From: JACMOY01 sp038322575 | Lineage (GTDB): Bacteria; Actinomycetota; Actinomycetes; Actinomycetales; Angustibacteraceae | NCBI GenBank assembly: GCA_038322575.1 | Contig: JBBQGB010000009.1 | Coordinates: 1 to 64,000, forward strand | Length of the DNA stretch: 64,000 nucleotides | Direction: 5' to 3' | Shown here: piece by piece, positions 57,227 through 64,000 of the stretch | How positions within the stretch are numbered: position 1 is the stretch's first letter | Layout: every line of letters starts with the position of its first letter | Notes under the pieces: model-generated | Seen by the model: the letters and a program-made list of their open reading frames with translations, nothing else | The model's database searches: none | Told to the model about the DNA's origin: nothing | Position numbers and translations under genes: made by a program

Positions 57227-57901
57227 TCACCCCCACGGCGAGGGCAGCGCCAGCGCGGGCGGCAGCCGGGCCAGGTAGTCCGCGCGCGGGATCGCGACCG
57301 CACCCAGCGACGCGAGGTGGTCGGTGCGCCACTGCACGTCGAGCAGCCGCTGCGGCCCGTCGCCTGCGGCGGCCAGGATCTCGACGAGCGCGACCAGGGC
57401 CACCTTGGACGCGTCGGTCACGCGGTGGAACATCGACTCGCCGGCGAACAGGCCGCCGACCGCGACGCCGTACAGACCCCCGACGAGCACGTCGTCCTGC
57501 CAGGCCTCGACCGAATGGGCCCAGCCCAGCCGGTGCAGCACGGCGTACGCGCGGGCGACGTCCCGGGTGATCCAGCGGCCGCCCCGCCCGGGGTCGGCGC
57601 AGCCGCGCACCACCTCGTCGAACGCCGTGTCGACGCGCACCTCGAACCGCCCACGCACCTTGCGCAGCGAGCGCGGCACGCGCACGGCGTCCAGGGGCAG
57701 CACGCCGCGCGGGTCGGGGCTCCACCAGCCGGTCGGGGGGCCGCCGCGCCGGCCCAGGCCCATCGGGAACAGGCCGGTGCGGTACGCCGAGAGCAGGGTG
57801 CCCGGCTCGAGGTCGGCACCGACGCCCACGAGGTCCTCACCCGGGGTGGCGGACCCGACCTCGAGCTGCCACGCGGAGGGGGGCGGCTCGATCGGCGGCA
57901 C
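57227..57901 (-). CDS. aat: Leucyl/phenylalanyl-tRNA--protein transferase
   Basis: The 224-residue enzyme attaches Leu or Phe to N-terminal Lys/Arg of proteins, marking them for ClpAP/ClpS degradation (N-degron pathway). Features: LLSAYRTGLFPMG, WWSPDPRGVLPLD, GGLYGVAVGGLFAGESMFHR and DVQWRTDHLASLGAV. GTG at 57901 lies 17 nt after the adoK stop; the larger frame runs antisense-like through adoK and is rejected. It is the last gene of an adoK-aat pair and nearly touches the convergent cysteine-desulfurase-like gene (3 bp). Confidence 0.92.
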   Translation of the reverse strand: MPPIEPPPSAWQLEVGSATPGEDLVGVGADLEPGTLLSAYRTGLFPMGLGRRGGPPTGWWSPDPRGVLPLDAVRVPRSLRKVRGRFEVRVDTAFDEVVRGCADPGRGGRWITRDVARAYAVLHRLGWAHSVEAWQDDVLVGGLYGVAVGGLFAGESMFHRVTDASKVALVALVEILAAAGDGPQRLLDVQWRTDHLASLGAVAIPRADYLARLPPALALPSPWG

Positions 57902-57918
57902 GGACGTCGGGCGGTGCG

Positions 57919-58905
57919 TCAGGGGCGGGCGATGCGCAGGTGCGGCTCGACCTCGGACGCCGCGTGCGCGCCGTACGCCTGCGTGAAGCGCTGCACGAAC
58001 GTCGCGCGGGTGAGCTCGTACTCCTGGGTGCCGATGGTCTCGACGACGTACGTCGCGAGCATCGAGCCCAGCTGCGCGCACCGCTCGTGGCTGAGGTCGA
58101 ACGACAGCCCGGCGAGGAACCCGGCCCGGAACGCGTCGCCCACGCCGGTCGGGTCGGCCTTGCGCAGCTCGCGCGCCACACCGACCTCGAGGGTGGGCTC
58201 GCCGCGCCGCTCGATGCGGGCGCCGCGGGCGCCCAGCGTGGTGACCCAGGTACCGACCAGCGCGAGGATCTCGTCCGCGCTCCAGCCGGTCTTCTGCTGG
58301 ATCAGCGCCGCCTCGTACTCGTTGCTGAACAGGTAGGCCGCGCCCTCGACCAGCCGGCGGATCGTCGGGCCGTCGCTGAACGCCAGCTGCTGGCTGGGGT
58401 CGGCGGCGAACGGGTAGTCGCGGTCGCGGCACTCCTGGGTGTGGCGCAGCATCCCCTCGGGGTCGTCCGCGCCGATCAGCACCAGGTCGAGTCCCCCGGC
58501 CCGGGCGGCCAGCGGCGCGAGCTCGATCTCGCGCGCCTCGCTCATGGCCCCGGCGTAGAACGAGGCGATCTGGGCCTGGTCGACGTCGGTGGTGCACACG
58601 AAGCGGGCGGTGTGCCGCAGCTCGGACACGCGCACGTGGCCGGTGTCGACGCCGTGCCGGTCCAGCCACGACCGGTACTCGGCGAAGTCGGCGCCCACCG
58701 ACCCGACCAGCAGCGGGCGCAGGCCCAGGTTCGCCATCCCGAAGCAGATGTTGGCGGCCACCCCGCCGCGACGCACCTCGAGCTCCTCGACCAGGAACGA
58801 CAGCGAGATCTTGTCGAGCTGCTCGACCACGAGGGAGTCGGCGAAGCGGCCCGGGAAGGTCATCAGGTGGTCGGTGGCGATGGAGCCGGTGATCGCGATC
58901 TGCAC
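57919..58905 (-). CDS. adoK: Adenosine kinase (PfkB family), Rv2202c type
   Basis: The 328-residue PfkB kinase begins QIAITGSIATDHLMTFPGRF, shows LVEELEVRRGGVAANICFGMANLG, FVCTTDVDQAQIASFYAGAMSEAR and the catalytic DPTGVGDAFRAGFL. All of these are nearly identical in pattern to M. tuberculosis AdoK, an adenosine kinase different from the eukaryotic type. It would phosphorylate adenosine to AMP. GTG at 58905 follows TAGCCT by 6 nt. Followed by aat. Confidence 0.92.
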   Translation of the reverse strand: MQIAITGSIATDHLMTFPGRFADSLVVEQLDKISLSFLVEELEVRRGGVAANICFGMANLGLRPLLVGSVGADFAEYRSWLDRHGVDTGHVRVSELRHTARFVCTTDVDQAQIASFYAGAMSEAREIELAPLAARAGGLDLVLIGADDPEGMLRHTQECRDRDYPFAADPSQQLAFSDGPTIRRLVEGAAYLFSNEYEAALIQQKTGWSADEILALVGTWVTTLGARGARIERRGEPTLEVGVARELRKADPTGVGDAFRAGFLAGLSFDLSHERCAQLGSMLATYVVETIGTQEYELTRATFVQRFTQAYGAHAASEVEPHLRIARP

Positions 58906-58911
58906 CCGGCG

Positions 58912-58917
58912 AGGCTA
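58912..58917 (-). promoter_or_regulatory. Putative -10 element of adoK
   Basis: TAGCCT on the minus strand, 6 nt before the GTG at 58905. Confidence 0.4.
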
Positions 58918-58984
58918 CAGGTGCCACCGCGGGCGACCGTCCCCGCCGCGGCGGGGACGGTCGGGGGTCCAGGTGTGGCGCGGC

Positions 58985-61381
58985 TCAGCGTCGGCCGGAT
59001 GAGGTCACAGGGTGACGGTGCGTGGGTGCCTGCGCGCGCAGCCACCCGGTGATGGTGGTGACGTCCTGGGGGCGGCTGAGGTGGTACCCCTGGGCGATGT
59101 CGCAGCCGAGGAGGCGCAGCAGGTCCAGGCTGGCCTGGTCCTCGACACCCTCGGCGACGAGCCGCAGGCCCAGGGCGTGCGCGAGGTCGATCGTGGACTT
59201 CACGATGGCCGCGCTGCGGGCATTGCCCAGCTCGGTCATGAAGGTGCGGTCCAGCTTCAGCTCGTCGACCGGCAGGTCCTGCAGGTAGGCCAGCGAGCAG
59301 TAGCCGGTGCCGTAGTCGTCGATCGAGAGCCAGACACCGACCTCCTTCAGGCGCAGCAGCGTCAGGCGGCACTGGTCGGGGTCGACCATCAGGGTGTTCT
59401 CGGTCAGCTCCAGGGTCAGTGCCGCGGCCGGAAGGTCGTTGCTGGCCAGCAGCCAGGCGACCTGGTCGGGCAGGCGCTGGTCGAGCAGACTGCTGGCCGA
59501 GAGGTTCACCGACACCCCGACGTCCAGACCGTCCGAGCGCCACTGGCGGCACTGCTGCACGGCGGCCGTCAGCACCGTCAGGGTGAGCGGCGGCATCAAC
59601 CCCGTCTGCTCGACCAGGGGCAGGAACACATCGGGGTACAGCAGACCCCTGGTGGGGTGCTGCCAGCGCACCAGGGCCTCCAGCCCGACGGTGGAGCCGG
59701 TGGCGACGTCACACTGCGGTTGGTAGTGGACGACGAGCTGGTCGGTGGTGAGCGCGACCCGCAGCTCCTCGACGGTCCTCAGCCGCTGGCGGCTGTGCTG
59801 GTCACGTGTCGAGTCGTACCGGGCGACCCCGCCGCCGGCGGCCTTGGCCGCGTACATCGCGACGTCGGCCCGCTGCAGCAGCCCGTTGCCGTCCTGCGCG
59901 TCGTCCGGGCACAGGGCCACGCCGACACTCGCCCCGATCCGCACCGGTACCTCGTCGAGGTAGAACAGCTCGGTGAGCTGGCCGAGCAGCCGGTCGGCGA
60001 TGACGAGCGCGTGATCGGCCGTCGCCGCATTGAGCACCACGGCGAACTCGTCGCCGCCGAGGCGGACCAGCAGGTCGTCGGGGCGCAGCGCCGGTGCCAG
60101 CCGCGACCCCACCTGGCGAAGCAGCTCGTCGCCGACGTGGTGGCCGAGCGTGTCGTTGATGTCCTTGAACCGGTCCAGGTCGATCAGCAGCACCGCGGAC
60201 GGCGACATCGGGCCCGACAGCAGCTCGTGCAGGTGCTCGTGCAGCGCACGGCGGTTGCCGAGCCCGGTCAGGCTGTCGGTGCGGGCCTGGCGACCCAGGT
60301 CGTGCAGGCGCAGCACCTGGCGGAACGCGAGGTGCGTGCGTGCGCCGGCCGCCAGCAACGTTCCCGCCGCCAGCACCGTCGCCGTCGGCGCGACCGGCAC
60401 CCACCGGCCGAGCACGAGGACGACGACGGCGACGGCGGTCGCGGTCGCGGGGACGGCCATCGCCGCCGCCCGGTCGGTGCGTGCGGCGCCGGCGTCCGAC
60501 GTCCGCCCCGGTCTGGGCTGATCGCGCGGACCGCGCTGCTCCAGGGGCTCGTCGACGGACCGCCGCGAGCGTGCACCAGGGCGCGCTCGACGGTTCGCGA
60601 CACCGCAGGCCCCCTGCGCGATCAACGTCAGGCCCAGTGACCACAGGGCGTCCACGGGCGTCCCGAGGTGATAGGTGCCCTGGGCGATCCGCACCGCGTA
60701 GACGACGTCGGCGGCGGCGAACGCCGACAACCCCGCCAGCAGCCAGCCCCAGGACCGTCCGGGGCGCAGTCCGTACAGCGCCGCGACGGCGGTGACGACC
60801 GCGATGAGCACCAGGTCGCTCAGCGGGTACGCCACCGCCACCACCGACGCGAGCAGGCCACCGGACCCGCCGGTGACCGCTGCACCGAGCAGCACGGCCA
60901 GGGCCGTCGCCGCACCCAGGCCGCCGAGGGCGCTGTCCAGCCACACCGAGGCCTGCAACCCGCCCACGTCGCGCCGCACCCGCAGGATCACCGCGGCGAA
61001 GGCCAGCACCGGGAAGCACAGGAAGGCCGCGTCGGCCGATGACGGGAACGGCAGCTCCGCGCCCCGCGCGGCGGCGACCACCACGATGACACCGCCCAGG
61101 CTCCAGCACACCGCGCCGGCGCCCAGCAGCAGCAGGTGCCGACCCACGGGGCCGCGACCGCTGGTCACGGCCCGCAGCGCGGTCCCGAGGACGAACAGCG
61201 ACGGAACCAGGGTCGTCAGGCTCCCCAACCAGCCATCGACCACCGGGTCGAACCCGTCGCCGTGGCGAGCCAGGCCGAGCACGTAGCCGGCGAGCGGCAG
61301 CCACAGCACCACTTCGATGCCGAGCACGGGCAACCGCGCCCGAACCCGACCCACGTCGCGTGCGCTTGCCACTGCCGTCAC
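58985..61381 (-). CDS. Membrane GGDEF-EAL protein (cyclic di-GMP synthase and/or phosphodiesterase)
   Basis: The 798-residue protein has a membrane part with about nine hydrophobic segments (residues 15-375, interrupted by a charged loop at about 275-320). A GGDEF domain (about 390-545) has intact RLGGDEFAVVL, and an EAL domain (about 565-785) has EALVRWQHP, ELTENTL, DDYGTGYCSLAYL, KLDRTFM and AEGVE. Both catalytic sites keep their metal-binding residues, so either activity is possible. There is no classical input domain beyond the membrane part. GTG at 61381 is favoured over an upstream ATG in the hairpin-rich gap. It is the only cyclic-di-GMP gene in the window. Confidence 0.9.
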   Translation of the reverse strand: MTAVASARDVGRVRARLPVLGIEVVLWLPLAGYVLGLARHGDGFDPVVDGWLGSLTTLVPSLFVLGTALRAVTSGRGPVGRHLLLLGAGAVCWSLGGVIVVVAAARGAELPFPSSADAAFLCFPVLAFAAVILRVRRDVGGLQASVWLDSALGGLGAATALAVLLGAAVTGGSGGLLASVVAVAYPLSDLVLIAVVTAVAALYGLRPGRSWGWLLAGLSAFAAADVVYAVRIAQGTYHLGTPVDALWSLGLTLIAQGACGVANRRARPGARSRRSVDEPLEQRGPRDQPRPGRTSDAGAARTDRAAAMAVPATATAVAVVVLVLGRWVPVAPTATVLAAGTLLAAGARTHLAFRQVLRLHDLGRQARTDSLTGLGNRRALHEHLHELLSGPMSPSAVLLIDLDRFKDINDTLGHHVGDELLRQVGSRLAPALRPDDLLVRLGGDEFAVVLNAATADHALVIADRLLGQLTELFYLDEVPVRIGASVGVALCPDDAQDGNGLLQRADVAMYAAKAAGGGVARYDSTRDQHSRQRLRTVEELRVALTTDQLVVHYQPQCDVATGSTVGLEALVRWQHPTRGLLYPDVFLPLVEQTGLMPPLTLTVLTAAVQQCRQWRSDGLDVGVSVNLSASSLLDQRLPDQVAWLLASNDLPAAALTLELTENTLMVDPDQCRLTLLRLKEVGVWLSIDDYGTGYCSLAYLQDLPVDELKLDRTFMTELGNARSAAIVKSTIDLAHALGLRLVAEGVEDQASLDLLRLLGCDIAQGYHLSRPQDVTTITGWLRAQAPTHRHPVTSSGRR

Positions 61382-61485
61382 CCCTGCTCGTCGACGCCTG
61401 CCCCGAGCATGGTCCTCGGCCGTCCCGCGGGCCGACCTGAGCCCCCGGGCGGCATCATCCGAGCGCGTCGGCCCTCCCCCCGACC

Positions 61486-61553
61486 GTTTCCTCCCCCAGC
61501 CCCGCTCGGAATGCGACATACCGGGCGCGCGGGGCCGGTTCCGGGGAGGAAAC
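61486..61553. repeat. G/C-rich hairpin upstream of the GGDEF-EAL gene
   Basis: Arms GTTTCCTCCCC (61486-61496) and GGGGAGGAAAC (61543-61553) are perfect. The run CCTCCCCCCGACCG and the GCGACAT core are shared with the hairpin at 18512-18579, so the two probably belong to one repeat family. It lies in the 245-bp gap between the GGDEF-EAL gene and erpA. Confidence 0.6.
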
Positions 61554-61576
61554 CGGGTGGGGGGGGGAAGAACGGC

Positions 61577-61609
61577 GAAGGCCCCCGTCCGTGGTGGACG
61601 GGGGCCTTC
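61577..61609 (-). terminator. Terminator hairpin after erpA
   Basis: A perfect 14-bp stem (GAAGGCCCCCGTCC, 61577-61590, with 61596-61609) and a 5-nt loop, 15 bp beyond the TGA that would end full-length erpA. The position suits the longer reading of the gene. Confidence 0.8.
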
Positions 61610-61624
61610 GGGGCGGTGCTGGGG

Positions 61625-62017
61625 TCAGCTGAAGCTGTCACCGCACGCGCAGCTGCTGCCGGCGTTCGGGTTGTCGATCTGGAAGCACTGCTTCTAGATC
61701 GTGTCGGCGAAGTCGATCGAGGCACCCTGCAGGTACGGCGCGCTCATCCGGTCGACGACGACCTCGACACCGCCGAAGTCGACCGTGAGGTCGCCGTCGA
61801 GGGTGCGCTCGTCGAAGTACAGCTGGTAGATCAGGCCGGAGCAGCCGCCGGGCTGCACGCCGATGCGCAGGCGCAGGTCGTCGCGACCCTCCTGCTGGAG
61901 CAGGCTCATGACCTTCTCGGCGGCGAGGTCAGTGAGGACAACGCCGTGCCCGGACTGGGTCTCGCCGGTCGCGGTGGCCGCGTCGGTCGTGGTCTCGGTG
62001 GTGGTGGTGTCGCTCAT
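61625..62017 (-). pseudogene. erpA: Iron-sulfur cluster insertion protein ErpA with an internal amber codon
   Basis: The A-type carrier reads normally from ATG 62017 for 107 codons: an N-terminal tail rich in Thr, VVLTDLAAEKVMSLLQQEGRDDL, VQPGGCSGL (Cys59), VVVDRMSAPYLQGASIDFADTI. At codon 108, where homologs including Rv2204c have glutamate (DTIEKQ), the codon is TAG (61694-61696 on this strand). The frame stays open after it for 22 codons (KQCFQIDNPNAGSSCACGDSF, ending in S) to TGA at 61625, and these carry the last two cluster-ligand cysteines (C123 and C125). A single GAG-to-TAG change explains it. Read literally the protein is truncated and lacks the CxC ligands; readthrough or a sequence error are the alternatives. 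Other genes here use TAG as a normal stop. Confidence 0.9.
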
Positions 62018-62118
62018 GCGGGTCCCTGTCTTCTCGGGTCGACGGTCACTTCGACGGTCTCTTGCGCCAACCGCCGGGCCCGCGCCGGTGTTCCCGCGGC
62101 CCCTGCCACGAGGGTACG

Positions 62119-63228
62119 TCAGCGCGACCAGGTGCGGGCCACCCGACCGGTACGCCGCGCCAGAGTCTGCGCCGGCCCCTCGCCGTCCGTCGTGGTCACC
62201 GCGTACGTCGCCGAGACGCCGACCGAGAGGGCCTCGCGGCGGCCGACCTCGACCTGGCCGGCGACGACCACGGTCGCCACCCCGCGCTCCAGTGCCGCGC
62301 CCGAGACCGCTCGGATGACCCCGCGGTGCAGCTGGTCGCCGCCGAACCCGGCCCCGCCGGTGACCAGGAGGTCGGTGCGGGCCAGGGCTGGCGTGAATCC
62401 CACGGCGTCCAGCACCGCACCCACCCCCTCGACCCGGCGCGCCCCGAGCAGCAGCAGCGCGAAAGCGACTCCGCCGGACGCCCCCGAGCCGGCCTCGGCG
62501 CCCTGCCCGCGACCCAGCAGCGGCCGCCCGGCCACCAGCGATCGCTGGGCGACGTCGGCGTACCGCCCGAGCGCGGACTCCAGCCCCTGGGCCTGCTCGG
62601 CCGACGCACCGCGGGCCTGCGCGTGGGTCGCGCTGGCGCCGTGGAACCCCAGCAGCGGCAGGTCGTCGTCGGTGGCCGCCATCAGCTCGACGCCCGCCCA
62701 CCGCCGGCGGACGTCGGCCAGCCCGGCCAGCGCGTCGTCCGGTAGGTCGGCGAGGGCCAGACCACCGCGACCGAGCACGGTCGGGTCGCCGGCACCGAGC
62801 GCAGCGAGCAGCCCCGCTCCCCCGTCGTGCGCGGCCGCGGGCCCGCACCCGACGACGACGCGGGTGGCGCCGGCGTCGACGGCCGCCTGCAGCAGCGCCG
62901 CCAGCCCGGCGCTCGACGTCCGGGTCGGGTCGCGGTGGGGGTCCAGGTGCACGCCGAGCACCTGGGCGGCCTCGACGTACGCCGTCGGCCCGAGCAGCAG
63001 GAACGCGGCCGGGACGTCGGCCCCGACCGGGCCGCGCACCGTGACCGGCACCAGGTCGCCCCCGCACGCCGCGGCGATGACGTCGACGAAGCCTGCGCCG
63101 CCGTCCGACAGGGGCAGCGCCGTCACCTCGTCACCGGGCACCTGGTCGGTCCAGCCGTTGGCCATCGCAGCCGCCGCCTGGGTCGCGGTCAGGGCGCCGA
63201 AGGCGTCGGGGGCGATCAGCACGCGCAC
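62119..63228 (-). CDS. Glycerate kinase family protein
   Basis: The 369-residue protein follows the GarK-type glycerate kinase fold: VLIAPDAFGALTATQAAAAMANGW, LPLSDGGAGFVDVI, VEAAQVLGV, SSAGLAALLQAAVDAGATRVVVGCG and a C-terminal LLVTGGAGFGGDQLHRGVI. The lysine of the usual PDSFKGS loop is missing here (PDAFGA), a variation I believe also occurs in the actinobacterial relatives such as Rv2205c. It would phosphorylate glycerate. GTG at 63228; a much longer frame upstream is antisense to nadA. It is divergent from nadA and stands before erpA, as in M. tuberculosis. Confidence 0.8.
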   Translation of the reverse strand: MRVLIAPDAFGALTATQAAAAMANGWTDQVPGDEVTALPLSDGGAGFVDVIAAACGGDLVPVTVRGPVGADVPAAFLLLGPTAYVEAAQVLGVHLDPHRDPTRTSSAGLAALLQAAVDAGATRVVVGCGPAAAHDGGAGLLAALGAGDPTVLGRGGLALADLPDDALAGLADVRRRWAGVELMAATDDDLPLLGFHGASATHAQARGASAEQAQGLESALGRYADVAQRSLVAGRPLLGRGQGAEAGSGASGGVAFALLLLGARRVEGVGAVLDAVGFTPALARTDLLVTGGAGFGGDQLHRGVIRAVSGAALERGVATVVVAGQVEVGRREALSVGVSATYAVTTTDGEGPAQTLARRTGRVARTWSR

Positions 63229-63279
63229 GGCGCCATCCTCGCAGCCGGTCGCGGCGAGCCGGGTCGGGCACCGGCGTGC

Positions 63280-63285
63280 GAGGCT
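63280..63285 (+). promoter_or_regulatory. Putative -10 element of nadA
   Basis: GAGGCT, 6 nt before the ATG at 63292. Weak match. Confidence 0.3.
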
Positions 63286-63291
63286 GGTCGA

Positions 63292-64000
63292 ATGAGTGTG
63301 CACACCATGCCCGAGCCCGCCCCCAGCCCGGCCGCCCTGCTGCTGCTCGGCCGGGGTCGCGACCTGGCCAGCGAGCGCGGCGTCGAGTGTCCGGGCGACC
63401 TGCCGCTGCCCTCCGACCCCGACCTGGTCGAGCGCGCCCGCGCCGCCAAGACGGCCCTGGGCGACCAGGTCTTCGTGCTCGGTCACCACTACCAGCGCGA
63501 CGAGGTCATCGAGTTCGCCGACGTGACGGGCGACAGCTTCAAGCTGGCCCAGCAGGCCGCGGCCCGCCCGGACTCGCCGTACGTCGTGTTCTGCGGCGTG
63601 CACTTCATGGCCGAGAGCGCCGACATCCTCACCGCCCCGCACCAGCAGGTCGTGCTGCCCGACCTGGCCGCCGGGTGCTCGATGGCCGACATGGCCGCGA
63701 TCGGCCAGGTCGAGGAGTGCTGGGACGACCTGGTCGACGCGGGCGTCGCCGACGACGTCGTCCCCGTGTCGTACATGAACTCGACCGCGGCGATCAAGGC
63801 GTTCACCGGGCGCCACGGCGGCACGATCTGCACCTCGTCCAACGCGCGGACGGCGATGACGTGGGCCCTGGAGCGGCGCCCGCCGGGTCGCGGCAAGATC
63901 CTGTTCCTGCCCGACCAGCATCTGGGCCGCAACACCGCGGTGCTCGAGCTGGGGCTGACGCTCGAGGACTGCGTGCTGTTCGACCCGCACAAGCCCGGCG
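63292..64000 (+). CDS. nadA: Quinolinate synthase, 5' part (cut by the window edge)
   Basis: The first 236 codons of NadA, the 4Fe-4S enzyme that makes quinolinate from iminoaspartate and DHAP for NAD synthesis. Visible: VLGHHYQRDEVIEFADVTGDSFKLAQ, YVVFCGVHFMAESADIL, LPDLAAGCSMADM and GTICTSSNA. The first two cluster cysteines are in FCGVHFMAES/AAGCSMAD and ICTSSNA; the last lies beyond the edge. ATG at 63292 is the likely start. The downstream nadB/nadC genes cannot be seen. Confidence 0.93.
   Translation, partial: MSVHTMPEPAPSPAALLLLGRGRDLASERGVECPGDLPLPSDPDLVERARAAKTALGDQVFVLGHHYQRDEVIEFADVTGDSFKLAQQAAARPDSPYVVFCGVHFMAESADILTAPHQQVVLPDLAAGCSMADMAAIGQVEECWDDLVDAGVADDVVPVSYMNSTAAIKAFTGRHGGTICTSSNARTAMTWALERRPPGRGKILFLPDQHLGRNTAVLELGLTLEDCVLFDPHKPG

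Noticed and set aside
61694..61696. Reassigned UAG codon (for example a noncanonical amino acid) in erpA
   Set aside because: TAG ends at least four other genes in the window and no suppressor system is visible; a point mutation, local readthrough or sequence error is simpler.
1..64000. CRISPR array, tRNA or rRNA genes, prophage
   Set aside because: No regularly spaced repeats, no cloverleaf or rRNA-like sequence and no phage structural genes were noticed by eye; tRNAscan-type searches were not possible.

Overview
The window is about 72-75% GC by eye, uses GTG starts freely, and its genes are packed in 4-bp ATGA/GTGA overlaps. Gene content points to a pigmented actinobacterium: a QcrCAB-CtaCDEF respiratory supercomplex with the actinobacterial subunit CtaF, a PASTA kinase of the PknL type, PimB', class II AroG and two-subunit CrtYc/CrtYd lycopene cyclase. 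I cannot name the genus. From about 8.2 kb to the right edge the order follows the Mycobacterium tuberculosis Rv2172c-Rv2205c block (metF, prenyl synthase, Rv2175c, pknL, aroG, plsC, SRPBCC protein, fadD15, pimB, DEDDh-GIY-YIG protein, trpD, ctaE, qcrCAB, ctaF, ctaC, adoK, erpA, glycerate kinase), with local insertions.

Layout. 1-13.7 kb: carotenoid genes (CrtA-like, cruF, a CruG-like glycosyltransferase, a CrtD-like desaturase, crtE-crtI-crtB, crtYc-crtYd), with metF, a CDP-alcohol phosphatidyltransferase and a MOSC protein between them. Together they predict a monocyclic, hydroxylated and glycosylated carotenoid. 13.7-18.6 kb: Rv2175c-like regulator, LysM transglycosylase, PknL, EamA transporter. 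18.6-24.5 kb: sulfite-oxidase-like enzyme, threonine aldolase, aroG, a phosphofructokinase with PPi-type residues, an RsbW-like ATPase pair, plsC. 24.6-27.1 kb: alpha/beta hydrolase, small membrane protein, archaeal-type ornithine cyclodeaminase family protein. 28.6-38 kb: two tandem ROK kinases, SRPBCC protein, fadD15, ABC transporter, membrane glycosyltransferase, pimB. 40.3-46.8 kb: metalloprotease, NYN protein, DEDDh-GIY-YIG protein, Lrp-type RAM domain, trpD. 46.9-56 kb: cytochrome bcc-aa3 genes and an L,D-transpeptidase. 56.1-64 kb: cysteine-desulfurase-like protein, aat, adoK, GGDEF-EAL protein, erpA, glycerate kinase, start of nadA.

Three related DUF222-HNH elements (13E12-repeat type) sit at 4.1-5.5, 27.1-28.6 and 39.2-40.1 kb. 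Each carries the gene, a conserved upstream end and a 37-38 bp palindrome beyond the stop codon. The first is intact, the second has a frameshift and the third is heavily deleted. A lone copy of the palindrome lies at 51.4 kb. The first element is inside a roughly 2-kb insert flanked by a duplicated start of the CrtD-like gene.

Other points to check: an in-frame amber codon in erpA that removes the C-terminal CxC iron-sulfur ligands; a cysteine-desulfurase-like protein lacking its PLP lysine; a 22-bp perfect inverted repeat between crtI and crtB; and a -10-like hexamer 6-8 nt before the start codon of about twenty genes, which suggests frequent leaderless transcription. I saw no rRNA, tRNA, CRISPR array or prophage.
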